Shown in pieces: positions 15,861-25,207 of a DNA stretch of 44,360 bases (positions are counted from its first letter, which is position 1; each line of letters starts with the position of its first letter). Where the stretch lies: positions 1 through 44,360 of the forward strand of contig JBDHIK010000011.1 of assembly GCA_039587475.1 (NCBI GenBank), in the 5' to 3' direction. Source of the stretch: N074bin45 sp039587475. Its GTDB lineage: Bacteria; Gemmatimonadota; Gemmatimonadetes; Gemmatimonadales; GWC2-71-9. A model generated the notes under the pieces. It did not search any database and was not told where the DNA came from. It saw only the letters and a list, made by a program, of their open reading frames with translations. The translations under genes were made by a program, and so were the position numbers.

Positions 15861-16967
15861 ATGTTCACGACATCGCAGTTCCGCGTCTTTGCGACCGAGC
15901 CGGGAGAGCAGGCGCTGGCCAAAGCCCGGCGCCTGCTGCACGACGGAGCCATCGAAGAGGCCGAGGACGCCTACCTCGAGTTGCTCGACAACCAGCCCGA
16001 CGAGAAACTCGTGTGGGGCGAGTACTTCACGCTGCTGCGCAACGAGCGGCGTTTCGAGGAAGCCCTGGCCCTGTCGGCCCAGGCCGCGGATCACTTCGGG
16101 GACACGGCCTTCCCGGCTGCCCTGAAGGGCGCGGCCCTGGTGGAAATGGGCCGCTACCGCGAGGCCCTCATCGCCCTCGAGCACGCGTCCTCACTGGACC
16201 CGGCCTTGGCCTTGGTCTGGCATGAGGCGGGCTATGCGGCGTATCGGTTGGGGGAATATGCCCGAGCCCTGCTGGCGCTCGATCGCGCATTCGCCCTCGA
16301 ACCGCACAGTGGCACGCTGCACTTGCGGGGCAAGATTCTCCGGAGCGCGGGACGCTACCTGGCAGCGGAGGTGGCCTTCGAGGGCGCAGCGGAAGCGGCG
16401 GAATTCGATGAGCAGCGGGAAGAAGCCATCCGACAGATCAACGTCACTCGGCGGTATGCCCTGTTCGGCCCGACCAAGCCGGTGGATCTGCAGCAGACCC
16501 GCAAGTGGTTCGCCGAGACCGGCGCCATTTCGATGACCTACCATGCCGATCTCCAGCCCCCGACGGAAGAGGCATTGGTGCGCGCCCTGTCGCAGTTCGC
16601 GCGCGAGCAGGAGTGGCGGTTCACCGCCCTCTTCCGCACCGATGACTGGGAGGGGTGGACTCGGCTGGCCGACACGTTGGGGCTCGCCAGTGCCGACGGC
16701 CACCTCGATGAAGACGCCGTGCCGCTCGTCGTGGCCCGTACACCGGCGCCAGGCACGCCAGCCTGGGACACGGCCACGCAGTTCGTGAAACGGTCGGGTG
16801 CCGGCCTGGTATTCGTCCTCCACCAGCCGCTGGACGCCGCCCCGGCGGACGTGTTCGGCATGCTCGAAGGCGTCGAGGAGGCCATGATCGACCTGGCAAC
16901 CGCCTCCGAAGTCGTCCAGCACCCCAACAGCATTCTGCAGGATCGGCGGTTGACCAGGCCGGAATGA
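15861..16967 (+). CDS. Tetratricopeptide repeat protein
   Basis: 368 residues. Residues about 15-190 hold several TPR-like helical pairs (for example AIEEAEDAYLELLDNQPDEK, GRYREALIALEHASSLDPA, GEYARALLALDRAFALEPHS). The C-terminal 180 residues are a separate mixed alpha/beta region I cannot name. No signal peptide, so cytoplasmic. TPRs mediate protein contacts; a specific partner is not evident. Its start codon sits six bases after a TACATT box, suggesting a leaderless message. The next gene starts one base after its stop, so they are probably cotranscribed. Confidence 0.8.
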   Translation: MFTTSQFRVFATEPGEQALAKARRLLHDGAIEEAEDAYLELLDNQPDEKLVWGEYFTLLRNERRFEEALALSAQAADHFGDTAFPAALKGAALVEMGRYREALIALEHASSLDPALALVWHEAGYAAYRLGEYARALLALDRAFALEPHSGTLHLRGKILRSAGRYLAAEVAFEGAAEAAEFDEQREEAIRQINVTRRYALFGPTKPVDLQQTRKWFAETGAISMTYHADLQPPTEEALVRALSQFAREQEWRFTALFRTDDWEGWTRLADTLGLASADGHLDEDAVPLVVARTPAPGTPAWDTATQFVKRSGAGLVFVLHQPLDAAPADVFGMLEGVEEAMIDLATASEVVQHPNSILQDRRLTRPE

Positions 16968-16968
16968 G

Positions 16969-17481
16969 GTGACCCGGCTCGAAGCGATCCGGGGAGACAT
17001 CACCGCCCAGGCTGTCGACGCCATCGTGAACGCCGCCAATGAGGGCCTGTTGCCCGGCGGCGGGGTGTGTGGCGCCATTCACCGTGCCGCCGGACCGGAC
17101 CTCCAGACAGCGTGCCACACGGTGGGCGGCTGCGCCACCGGCGATGCGAGGATCACCGGTGGGTACCAGCTACCGGCTCGTCACGTGATCCACGCCGTGG
17201 GCCCGGTCTGGCGGGGAGGCGGTACCGAGGAGTCCGCCCTCCTGGCCTCCTGTTACCGACGCTCCCTCGAACTGGCCGACGAACACCACCTCCACACCAT
17301 CGCATTCCCTGCGATCAGCACCGGCGTTTTCGGGTATCCGATCGAAGAGGCCACGACGATCGCCGTGGCCACCGTACGCCACTACACGGCGAAGCCCACG
17401 GGGGTCGAGTTGGTCCGATTCGTCTGTTTCAGTGAAGCCGACCTGGCGGTGTACCGTGCCGCCCTGGACCAGGCCGGCTAA
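16969..17481 (+). CDS. Macro-domain protein (ADP-ribose / O-acetyl-ADP-ribose hydrolase type)
   Basis: A single macro domain, 170 residues. Signature segments: GDITAQAVDAIVNAANEGLLPGGGVCGAIHRAAG near the N-terminus (ADP-ribose binding with the catalytic Asn of VNAANE and the GGGV loop), GDARITGGYQLPARHVIHAVGP, and FPAISTGVFGYPIEEA, the second phosphate-binding loop. Proteins of this type remove ADP-ribose or deacetylate O-acetyl-ADP-ribose. GTG start directly follows the TPR gene stop. The 3' end overlaps the convergent aminopeptidase gene by 4 bp. Confidence 0.9.
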   Translation: MTRLEAIRGDITAQAVDAIVNAANEGLLPGGGVCGAIHRAAGPDLQTACHTVGGCATGDARITGGYQLPARHVIHAVGPVWRGGGTEESALLASCYRRSLELADEHHLHTIAFPAISTGVFGYPIEEATTIAVATVRHYTAKPTGVELVRFVCFSEADLAVYRAALDQAG

Positions 17482-18545
17482 TCGGCTGGAGTGGCGACCG
17501 CTTCCTCGAGGCCGGCATAGGCACTGTCGCCTGGGACATCCTCCATCAAGACACGCATAGCCGCCACCGCGCTCTGGACATCACCGTGCCGGTCGAGCCA
17601 CGCCTGGAACAGGTGCAGCTTGGTGCGGTAGACGCGCCGTGAGATGATCTGGGCGTTGTTGATGGCACGTGGCGTCCTGTCCCCGATCCGGAAGGTGAGG
17701 AGCTGGGGGCCGATGGAGTCGACCAGATAGTCGCCGGCCCAGCGTCCGACCGAATCCCGCCCCTGCGCCAGCGCGGCAGAATCAGGGGGCGGCTCGCGAC
17801 CGTAGAGGCCGTCCAACCGGCCCGAGAGCTGATCGAAGTAGGCCGAGAAGGCGACCTCGTCACTCCACCGGTCCCGGGCGCGCTGTGCCAGCGCGCTATC
17901 TCCCAGGGCGTCGAAGTACTCTGCGGCCGCCCGGTACCCGATCATCTGCGCCCATCCCTCATTGAACGGAACGGCGCTGGGGATGAAGAGGGTGTTGTGG
18001 GTGATCTCGTGGAACACCAGCGCAGCCAGCTCGACGGAATCGCGATCGAGCGCGGTCGACAGGAGCGGGTCGTTGAACCATCCCAGGGTGGAGAACGCGG
18101 CCGAGGGCCTCAAATACGTATCGTACCCCTGAGCCTCCAGGGAGGCTGCCGTCCGGTGGGCCATCTCGAAATCGAAGTAGCCCTTGTACGGCACACGCCC
18201 CACGATGGGGAATTTCCAGGTGTAGGGACACAGGCAATTCCCCGGCGCGGCCGACATGACCAGCAGGAGCGTGTCCCGGTCCACCTTGGCATAGGTCGTG
18301 TACGTCTCGTTGGCGGCGAGCCCCAACGTCGCCGCGTAGTCCCGAGCCCCCAGAACCAGCGTGAGCATGTCACGCACCTCAGGGGTCGTCGCCGGGTCGC
18401 GGACGACCTCCGGGATATCACGCCGGGCCTGGAGGATACGGGTTTCTTCGAACCCGGCTCGGGTCAGGTAGCGCACGTCCTCACTGGCGAGGTACGCCGT
18501 TCCGTAGCCCACGAACAACACCCCCACCAGAATCGCCAGCACCAT
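17478..18545 (-). CDS. Membrane-anchored zinc aminopeptidase, COG4324-like
   Basis: 355 residues from ATG 18545, chosen because GGAGG lies six bases upstream; a GTG at 18566 and a longer frame to 18674 lack such support. One N-terminal hydrophobic helix serves as signal anchor. The family-typical NCLCPYTWKFPIVGRVPYKGYFD segment is followed by ESIA-like LRPSAAFSTLGWFNDPLLST and the zinc site VFHEITHNTLF (HExxH) with a third ligand probably in NEGWAQMIGY. The PF10023 family is annotated as predicted aminopeptidase. It is cotranscribed behind the PorV-like gene (14 bp gap). The substrate is unknown. Confidence 0.85.
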   Translation of the reverse strand: MVLAILVGVLFVGYGTAYLASEDVRYLTRAGFEETRILQARRDIPEVVRDPATTPEVRDMLTLVLGARDYAATLGLAANETYTTYAKVDRDTLLLVMSAAPGNCLCPYTWKFPIVGRVPYKGYFDFEMAHRTAASLEAQGYDTYLRPSAAFSTLGWFNDPLLSTALDRDSVELAALVFHEITHNTLFIPSAVPFNEGWAQMIGYRAAAEYFDALGDSALAQRARDRWSDEVAFSAYFDQLSGRLDGLYGREPPPDSAALAQGRDSVGRWAGDYLVDSIGPQLLTFRIGDRTPRAINNAQIISRRVYRTKLHLFQAWLDRHGDVQSAVAAMRVLMEDVPGDSAYAGLEEAVATPAD

Positions 18546-18559
18546 GAGGAACCTCCGAA

Positions 18560-19510
18560 TTACCACGTCACCCGGACACCTATGCGATGGACCCCGTCCA
18601 ATCCGTCGGCGGTCTCCTGGTAGGCGTAGTCCAGTTGTGCCACCTTGAGGACGGCCGTCCCGCCGAATGCCCACCGGGCCTGGGTGCTGAGCCGGTCCTG
18701 GGGACCGTAGCCGGCGCGGGCCACGGCGCCGAAACCCCCGAACACCAGCCCTGCCTCACCCCCCAGTACGGTCTGGCGTCCCACGCCGTCCGTCCAGATG
18801 ACATCCAGCGTGCCCATGAGCCGTACGGTCCCCTGTGGATCCAGGAGGTTGAACATGAAGCCGAGCCTGGTCGTAGTGGGCAGGTTCAGGGCCAGGCCGG
18901 AATCAGGCGGGGTGGCCCCCAGGTTCTGCACGCTCACCGCAACGGCGGCAATGTCGAACATGGCCAGGATGGCCGACAGGTCGACCTCGGTGGACCGGAC
19001 CGTGGTGCCGGTCGAGTCCCTGCCGCTCACGCCTTTGACGCCCGCGGAAACGGCAAAGAGGCCAAACCGGTACACCGCGTCGGCAAGCCACATGGAATTG
19101 TGTTCCAGCGGCGACCCTGTCGGGGTGGTGGCCTCCTGATAGCCGCCGACCAGGTTGAACTGGCCGAGCCGGACGGCCCCGGCGATACTGGAGTGGCGTC
19201 CTGACCCCGGCAGCCATGAGGTCGTGGCCTCGGCCCCGGCCCGGCGGATCAACGCCACCCCGGAGGGGTTGACGAACACCGCCCCCGCATCGCCCACGAC
19301 CGCCGTGTTGGCGCCGGCCAGGCCGGCGCCGCGGGCCGTGGCCGCGATGCGCGCCACCAGAGGGTAGACCGGTTGTTGGGCCCATGCCGGCGCCGAGGCC
19401 AGCCCCGCCAGCCCGGTGACGGCCAACGCCGAGCCGGCCAACAGGGACGCCGGCCGGCTGCGACGAGGGCGCCCATGGGCCGGGAACAGAGTGGGAAGTG
19501 GACTTGACAC
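18560..19510 (-). CDS. PorV/PorQ-like outer membrane beta-barrel protein
   Basis: 316 residues with a long N-terminal signal region (basic n-region, hydrophobic core, cleavage probably after APAWA at about residue 44). The mature start RGAGLAGANTAVVGDAGAVFVNPSG is the hallmark of the PorV/PorQ/UPF0164 group of outer-membrane barrels; the rest alternates short amphipathic strands and ends in VRVTW, an aromatic terminal residue as expected for barrel assembly. In Bacteroidota PorV works with type IX secretion, but no other T9SS gene is seen here. The GTG start is eight bases after a TATGTT box, almost leaderless. Confidence 0.82.
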   Translation of the reverse strand: MSSPLPTLFPAHGRPRRSRPASLLAGSALAVTGLAGLASAPAWAQQPVYPLVARIAATARGAGLAGANTAVVGDAGAVFVNPSGVALIRRAGAEATTSWLPGSGRHSSIAGAVRLGQFNLVGGYQEATTPTGSPLEHNSMWLADAVYRFGLFAVSAGVKGVSGRDSTGTTVRSTEVDLSAILAMFDIAAVAVSVQNLGATPPDSGLALNLPTTTRLGFMFNLLDPQGTVRLMGTLDVIWTDGVGRQTVLGGEAGLVFGGFGAVARAGYGPQDRLSTQARWAFGGTAVLKVAQLDYAYQETADGLDGVHRIGVRVTW

Positions 19511-19518
19511 AACGCTGT

Positions 19519-19547
19519 AACATAAAGCGCCACAACACCTTTGACAA
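19519..19547 (-). promoter_or_regulatory. Promoter of the PorV-like gene, overlapping the dnaE promoter
   Basis: On the minus strand TTGTCA (19547-19542), 17 bp, TATGTT (19524-19519). The -35 hexamer shares five bases with the -35 of the divergent dnaE promoter. Confidence 0.6.
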
Positions 19548-19569
19548 TTCTACCGGGGCCGGGTAGCTT
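19541..19569 (+). promoter_or_regulatory. Promoter of dnaE
   Basis: Consensus TTGACA (19541-19546), 17 bp spacer, TAGCTT (19564-19569). Expected start near 19576, giving a leader of about 140 bases before the dnaE ATG. Confidence 0.7.
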
Positions 19570-19718
19570 CCCAGGAGACCCGGGTTTTCAGGACCCATAC
19601 TGACTTCAACAGGACGCCCCCTCCCCATCGCTGACCGTCGCCTCCGTGGCGGTCAACGCCGGTGGGCTGCAGGCGTGGGCGCCCGTTTTCGGTCGGCACG
19701 TTCGACCAAGTGACGCGC

Positions 19719-22700
19719 ATGGCGTTCGCTCACCTTCATACGCACAGCGAGTACTCCCTCCTCGACGGCGCCAACCGGATCCCCGAGTTGGTATCCCACG
19801 TGAAGGGCCTGGGCATGGACAGCCTGGCCGTGACCGACCACGGCAACCTCCACGCCGCCTGGCGCTTCTACGAGGAGGCCAAGGCGCAGGGGATCCGGCC
19901 CATCCTGGGGTTCGAAGCCTACCTGGCGTTCGGCTCGCGCCGGGAGCAGGAGCGTCCCCAATGGGCCCCGGCCAACTACAGCCACTTGGTGCTCCTGGCA
20001 CGTAACGCCGCCGGCTACAAGAATCTGGTGCGCCTGTCTTCCATCGGATTCACGGAAGGGTTCTATCGGCGCCCGCGCATCGACAAGGAGGTGTTGCGCG
20101 AGTACTCCGAGGGAATCGTCTGTCTGGCCGCGTGTTTGTCGGGCGAGATCGCGCTCTACCTGCGTCGCGGCAACTACGACGAGGCCAAACGGTCGGCCGA
20201 GTGGTTTGCCACGACCTTCGGGCCCGATGGATTCTGGCTGGAAATCCAGAAACACGGCATCGCCGATGAAGTCACGGTGGCGGAAGGCATGCTGTCGCTT
20301 GGCCAGGATCTGGGAATCGGTGTGGTAGCGACCAACGACGCACACTACCTGCGCCGGGACGACGCGCAGGCGCACGACGTGCTGCTCGCCATCGGTACCG
20401 GGAGCGACCTGGACGATCCCAACCGGTTCCGGTTCACGGGAGAAGAGTCCTATGTCAAGTCGGAAGCCGAGATGCGGGCGCTGTTCCCCGACCAGCCCAC
20501 GGCCATCGATCTCACACAGCACGTGGCGGAGCTATGTGAATTCGACTTCGAAAAGCGCTACTTCCTGCCGGAGTTCCCCCGGCCGGAGGCGTTCGCCACC
20601 GACGAAGCCCTGCTGGAGCACCTGGCCCGGGCCGGCTTGGAACGCCGGTACGAGGACCCCCTCCCCGAGGCGGTTCGCGAGCGCTTCGCGTACGAGCTGG
20701 GTGTCATCAACACGGCGGGGTACGCCGGCTACTTCCTGATCGTCCAGGACTTCATTACCGCGGCCCGTGAGCGAGGCATTCCGGTTGGTCCCGGGCGCGG
20801 CTCGGCCGCCGGCTCGATCATCGCCTACGGCCTGGGAATCACCAACGTCGATCCGTTGCGTTACGACTTACTGTTCGAGCGGTTCCTCAACCCCGAACGG
20901 GTGTCGATGCCGGACATCGACATCGACTTCTGCTACGAGCGTCGTGGGGAGGTCATCGAGTACGTACGCGAGCGGTACGGGGAGACCAGCGTCGGGCAGA
21001 TCATCACCTTCGGAACGATGAAAGCTCGGGCCGCCGTCAAGGACGTCGCCCGCGTCCTGAAGATCCCTCCGGCCGAGGCCGACAAGATCACCAAGCTGAT
21101 CCCCTCCGGGCCGGCATACAGCCTCACCATCCCGGAAGCGGTGAAGAAGGTCCCGGAGCTGAAGGAGCTGGCCGCCTCGGCACCAGTCTATCAGCGCATG
21201 GTCAATCTGAGTTCGCGCATCGAGGGCATTTCCCGGCACGCCTCGGTGCACGCGGCGGGAGTGGTGATCGCCCCGGGTCCGATCAGGGAGTACGTCCCCG
21301 TGTGTACCGCGCCCACCAAGGGCGCCGGTCAGCGGATGTCCGGCGAGAACGCCATCATCACGCAGTACGACATGGTGGCGCTCGAGAAGGTCGGGATGCT
21401 CAAGATGGACCTGTTGGGGCTCAAGACCCTGACCGTAATCCACGACTCGGTGGCGGCCGTCCGGGAGCGTCATGGGGTGGAACTCGACCCGGATGGAGCG
21501 CCGCTGGACGACCCCGAGGTCTACGCCCTGCTCCGCAGCGGCCGCACGTCCGGCGTCTTCCAGTTCGAGTCGCCGTTGGCCACCGAGACACTGCGCAACA
21601 TGCGCTGTGACCGGTTCGACGACCTGGTGGCCTGCAACGCCCTGCTCCGGCCCGGACCGCTGGATGCCGGGATGCACACGGTGTTCATCCGCCGCAAACT
21701 GGGGCACGAGGAGGTCCGCTACCCGCACCCGGCGCTCCAGAGCATCCTGGAGCCGACCTACGGCGTCATCACCTACCAGGAACAGGTGATGCGGATCGCC
21801 AACATCCTGGCGGGATTCTCGCTGGCCGAAGCGGACGTGCTCCGAAAGGCGGTCGGCAAGAAGGACGCAGCCCTGATCCGCAAGGAACTGGGCCGATTCA
21901 TCGAGCGGGCCGTCGAGCAGGGCCACGACCGACGCACCATCGAAGACATCGCGGGTCAAATTGAGACCTTCGGCCGCTACGGGTTCAACAAGTCGCACTC
22001 CGTCGCCTATTCCATGCTTTCGTACCAGACGGCCTGGCTCAAGGCGCACTACCCGGCCGAGTTCATGTCGGCGCTCCTGTCGTCGGAAATCGGCAGTACC
22101 GACAAGGTGGTCCAGTACATCAACGAGGCCCGGGAGATGGGGCTCGAGGTGCTGCCTCCGGACGTGATGGAGTCGGGCTTCAAGTTCACCGTGGTGAGTG
22201 ATCGCCGCATCCGCTTCGGTCTGGGCGCAGTACGGAACGTCGGGGCCGGCGCCATCGAATCGATCATCCAGGCCCGCCAGAGTGACGAGGGCCCGTTCAC
22301 GGACCTGGCGGATTTCGTTCAGCGGCTCGATGTCCGGCTGTGCAACAAGCGCGTCCTGGAATCCCTGATCGCCGCCGGGGCCTGCGACTCGTTGGGGGGC
22401 CATCGCCGGCAGTTGATCGAAGCGCTGGACGATACCATCGGCGAGGCCCAACTCCAGCAGCAGGACCGCGAGGCGGGCCAGGAATCGCTGTTCGGCGACG
22501 CCACCCAGCCGACGGCAGTGGCCCGACACGATCTGCCCGACGTGCCGGCCTGGTCGGAGAGCGAACGCCTGACGCGGGAGAAGGAAGTCCTCGGGTTCTT
22601 CATTTCGGGCCACCCGCTGGAACGGTTCCGGAGCGAGGTGGAGCTGTTCGGGACCCGGACCACGGCGACCCTGGGGCAGTGGAGCGAGCACCAGGTCTCC

Positions 22701-23213
22701 GTCGCTGCGGTGTTGACCACCGTCAAGCGCCAGATCTCGAAGAAGACCGGGAAGGAGTATGCCCGCCTCACGCTCGAGGATTTCCACGGCACCGCCGAGG
22801 CCATCGTGTTTCCCGATGCCTGGGCCAAGCTGAACCAGATCGTCACGTCCGACGCCGCCATGCTGCTGGCCGGCGGCTACAGCCCGCGGGATCGCGGCGA
22901 AGACCGCGCGCCGTTCGTGGTGGAATCCGCCCGCCCCCTGGACGACTTGCGTCCGGCAGGCGAGGTTGGCGTAAGCTTCCGGTGGCGCCGTGTCGCGGCT
23001 CCCGACCCGGAGGACATCCGTGCCGCTGCGGCCCTGTGCGCGGCGCACCCCGGCCCGGCGCCGGTCTATATTGAGTGGAGTGATGGTAACGGCGAAGGGG
23101 AAGCGTTGCGGCTCCGCTCCCGACGCATGCGGGTCGCTGCGGACGACGATCTGCTGACCGCGCTCCAGGGCATCCTGGGACCCGACTCGGTTCACTACGT
23201 GAAGGCGGAGTAA
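19719..23213 (+). CDS. dnaE: DNA polymerase III subunit alpha
   Basis: Replicative polymerase, 1164 residues from ATG 19719; the open frame goes back to 19662 but MAFAHLHTHSEYSLLDG is the usual start. PHP domain at the N-terminus (HLHTHSEYS, DHGN, ATNDAHYL). Polymerase core with GPGRGSAAGSIIAYGLGITNVDP and PDIDIDF, whose Asp401 and Asp403 are the catalytic metal ligands, then GRYGFNKSHSVAYS in the fingers. A helix-hairpin region precedes the OB fold (VAAVLTTVKRQISKKTGKEYARLTLED, about 1000-1080). DnaE1 type by length. First gene of a compact run dnaE-accA-ricT-metG. Confidence 0.97.
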   Translation: MAFAHLHTHSEYSLLDGANRIPELVSHVKGLGMDSLAVTDHGNLHAAWRFYEEAKAQGIRPILGFEAYLAFGSRREQERPQWAPANYSHLVLLARNAAGYKNLVRLSSIGFTEGFYRRPRIDKEVLREYSEGIVCLAACLSGEIALYLRRGNYDEAKRSAEWFATTFGPDGFWLEIQKHGIADEVTVAEGMLSLGQDLGIGVVATNDAHYLRRDDAQAHDVLLAIGTGSDLDDPNRFRFTGEESYVKSEAEMRALFPDQPTAIDLTQHVAELCEFDFEKRYFLPEFPRPEAFATDEALLEHLARAGLERRYEDPLPEAVRERFAYELGVINTAGYAGYFLIVQDFITAARERGIPVGPGRGSAAGSIIAYGLGITNVDPLRYDLLFERFLNPERVSMPDIDIDFCYERRGEVIEYVRERYGETSVGQIITFGTMKARAAVKDVARVLKIPPAEADKITKLIPSGPAYSLTIPEAVKKVPELKELAASAPVYQRMVNLSSRIEGISRHASVHAAGVVIAPGPIREYVPVCTAPTKGAGQRMSGENAIITQYDMVALEKVGMLKMDLLGLKTLTVIHDSVAAVRERHGVELDPDGAPLDDPEVYALLRSGRTSGVFQFESPLATETLRNMRCDRFDDLVACNALLRPGPLDAGMHTVFIRRKLGHEEVRYPHPALQSILEPTYGVITYQEQVMRIANILAGFSLAEADVLRKAVGKKDAALIRKELGRFIERAVEQGHDRRTIEDIAGQIETFGRYGFNKSHSVAYSMLSYQTAWLKAHYPAEFMSALLSSEIGSTDKVVQYINEAREMGLEVLPPDVMESGFKFTVVSDRRIRFGLGAVRNVGAGAIESIIQARQSDEGPFTDLADFVQRLDVRLCNKRVLESLIAAGACDSLGGHRRQLIEALDDTIGEAQLQQQDREAGQESLFGDATQPTAVARHDLPDVPAWSESERLTREKEVLGFFISGHPLERFRSEVELFGTRTTATLGQWSEHQVSVAAVLTTVKRQISKKTGKEYARLTLEDFHGTAEAIVFPDAWAKLNQIVTSDAAMLLAGGYSPRDRGEDRAPFVVESARPLDDLRPAGEVGVSFRWRRVAAPDPEDIRAAAALCAAHPGPAPVYIEWSDGNGEGEALRLRSRRMRVAADDDLLTALQGILGPDSVHYVKAE

Positions 23214-23216
23214 CGC

Positions 23217-24179
23217 ATGGCTCCCACGTACACGTTGGAATTCGAGAAGCCACTCCTGGAACTCGAACGCGAGATCGAGAGTCTCAAGCGAACCGGGGTC
23301 GAGGGGGAGCAGGACGTGACCCCGGAGTTGACCCAGCTCGAGACCAAGCTGGCGGACCTGCGCGAGCACATCTACGAACACCTGTCGCCCATCCAGCGCG
23401 TTCAGGTAGCCCGCCACCCGAAACGTCCGTACACCCTCGACTACCTCAGCACCATCTTCACCGATTTCATCGAACTGCACGGCGACCGCCAGTTCCGCGA
23501 CGACCCGTCGATCGTGGCGGGCTGGGCTCGCCTGGACGGCGTGTCGGTCATGGTCATCGGCCATCAAAAGGGCCGCGACACCAAGGAAAACCTGAAGCGC
23601 AACTTCGGCATGCCACACCCGGAGGGCTATCGCAAGGCACTCCGGCTGATGCATCAGGCCGCCAAGTTCTCGGCACCGGTGATCACGCTGATCGATACCC
23701 CGGGCGCCTACCCCGGACTGGGCGCCGAGGAGCGCGGCCAATCCGAGGCCCTGGCCCGGAACATCCTGGAGATGTCGGCCCTCCCGACCCCGATCGTGGC
23801 CGTGGTCATCGGCGAAGGCGGCTCTGGAGGCGCGCTGGCGCTGGGAGTGGCCGATCGCGTCCTGATGCTGGAGAACTCGGTCTACTCGGTCATCTCGCCG
23901 GAAGGGTGCGCCGCGATCCTCTGGAACGACGCCTCGCAACGAGAGCGGGCCGCGGACGCCCTGAAACTGACCGCCGAGGATCTCGAGCGGATGGGCGTCA
24001 TCGACGCCATCGTCGAGGAACCGGTCGGGGGCGCCCATACCGACCCCGAGGCGACCGCCGAGGCGTTGCGAACCGCGTTGTCCAGACACGTCGCCGAACT
24101 CCGCAAGGTGAAACCCGACCGGCTCATTCGCCGGCGCGCCGAGAAGTTCGGCAAGATCGGCGCCTTCACCGAGGCGTGA
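23217..24179 (+). CDS. accA: Acetyl-CoA carboxylase carboxyltransferase subunit alpha
   Basis: 320 residues, the usual length. With AccD it transfers CO2 from carboxybiotin to acetyl-CoA, the first step of fatty acid synthesis. Landmarks: LEFEKPLLELEREIESL at the N-terminal helix, HGDRQFRDDPSIVAG, GHQKGRDTKENLKRNFGMPHPEGYRKALRLM, IDTPGAYPGLGAEERGQSEA and the oxyanion loop GEGGSGGALALG, then SPEGCAAILW. It follows dnaE by three bases, a widespread neighbour pair. It overlaps ricT by one base (TGATG). Confidence 0.97.
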   Translation: MAPTYTLEFEKPLLELEREIESLKRTGVEGEQDVTPELTQLETKLADLREHIYEHLSPIQRVQVARHPKRPYTLDYLSTIFTDFIELHGDRQFRDDPSIVAGWARLDGVSVMVIGHQKGRDTKENLKRNFGMPHPEGYRKALRLMHQAAKFSAPVITLIDTPGAYPGLGAEERGQSEALARNILEMSALPTPIVAVVIGEGGSGGALALGVADRVLMLENSVYSVISPEGCAAILWNDASQRERAADALKLTAEDLERMGVIDAIVEEPVGGAHTDPEATAEALRTALSRHVAELRKVKPDRLIRRRAEKFGKIGAFTEA

Positions 24180-25207
24180 TGGCCAACACCATCGAGGTCC
24201 GGTTCAAGGGGACCCGGCGAGCGTTCTATACCTGGACGGATGGAGAGGACCCACCTCGCCTCAACGACGCCGTCATCGTCGAGGCGGAGCGCGGCAAGGA
24301 TCTGGGGCATGTCAGCGCCGTGGGCGAGGTGGCCCTCAAGAAGTGTGGCACCGCCTGCAACGGCTGTGACGCGTCCAAAGCCCCCGCACAGGGGCCCTCC
24401 CAACCCAACGTGCTCCGGCGTGCGTCGAAGGACGACGTGAACACGGCCGTGCAGTTGCGACGCTCGGAGGAAGAAGTCCGTCGCAAGGTCCAGGAGCGCG
24501 TCCGCAAGCACGCCCTCGCCATGAAAGTCAGCGACGCCGAGTGGCAGTGGGACCGGAACAAGCTGACCGTGTTCTTCACCGCCGAGCAGCGGGTCGACTT
24601 CCGAGCCCTGGTGCGGGATCTGGCCGCACTCTTTCGGACCCGCATCGACCTGCGCCAGATCGGTGTCCGGGACGAGGCCGCGCGCCTCACCGGGGTCGGT
24701 CGTTGCGGTCGCGAGTACTGCTGCTCGTCCTGGCTTCCTGAGTTGTCGCCGGTGAGCCTCAGCCTGGCCAAAGACCAGCGCCTGGCCTTGAACCCCGCGC
24801 AGATTTCTGGAGGCTGTGGCCGACTCCTCTGCTGCCTCAAGTACGAACACGACTTCTACGTCACCGCCCGCAAGCGCTTCCCCAAGGAGGGTCGCACCGT
24901 TCTGACCACCGCGGGTGAGGAGCGCGTCGTTGCGGTCGACATCCTTCGAGAGCGGGTCCACCTCCGGGACAAGGACGGCACCTCCCGCATGCTGCCCCTG
25001 GTGGACCTGCGGGAGGAGATCAAGGCGGCGCCCAGTGCCGGCCCATCGGAGCCTGCCCCGGCGGATTCCCCGGCGCAGCCCCAGGCCCCGCAAGACGGCG
25101 ACGACGATGAGGCCACACGGAACCGGTCACGACGGCGCCGGCGCGGGCGGCGGCGCAAACGGCGTGGCGGCGACGGCACGAGCAGCAATTCCAGCCCAGA
25201 GGCCTGA
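24179..25207 (+). CDS. ricT: PSP1-domain protein RicT (YaaT-like) with an Arg-rich tail
   Basis: 342 residues from ATG 24179. The PSP1 core (about 30-270) carries the family cysteines: CGTACNGC, GRCGREYCCSSWL and GGCGRLLCCLKYE. In Bacillus the homologue is part of the RicAFT complex, which carries Fe-S clusters and affects RNase Y-dependent mRNA processing. The last 60 residues are an added low-complexity tail: Pro/Ala, then acidic, then a block of about 17 mostly Arg/Lys residues. The tail probably binds nucleic acid. The order ricT-metG matches a common bacterial arrangement. Partners RicA and RicF are not visible here. Confidence 0.88.
   Translation: MANTIEVRFKGTRRAFYTWTDGEDPPRLNDAVIVEAERGKDLGHVSAVGEVALKKCGTACNGCDASKAPAQGPSQPNVLRRASKDDVNTAVQLRRSEEEVRRKVQERVRKHALAMKVSDAEWQWDRNKLTVFFTAEQRVDFRALVRDLAALFRTRIDLRQIGVRDEAARLTGVGRCGREYCCSSWLPELSPVSLSLAKDQRLALNPAQISGGCGRLLCCLKYEHDFYVTARKRFPKEGRTVLTTAGEERVVAVDILRERVHLRDKDGTSRMLPLVDLREEIKAAPSAGPSEPAPADSPAQPQAPQDGDDDEATRNRSRRRRRGRRRKRRGGDGTSSNSSPEA

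Noticed and set aside
20868..24089. 1073-codon open frame antisense to dnaE and accA
   Set aside because: Long antisense frames are expected in GC-rich genes with strong third-position bias. The predicted protein shows no motifs, and the sense strand encodes two unmistakable proteins.
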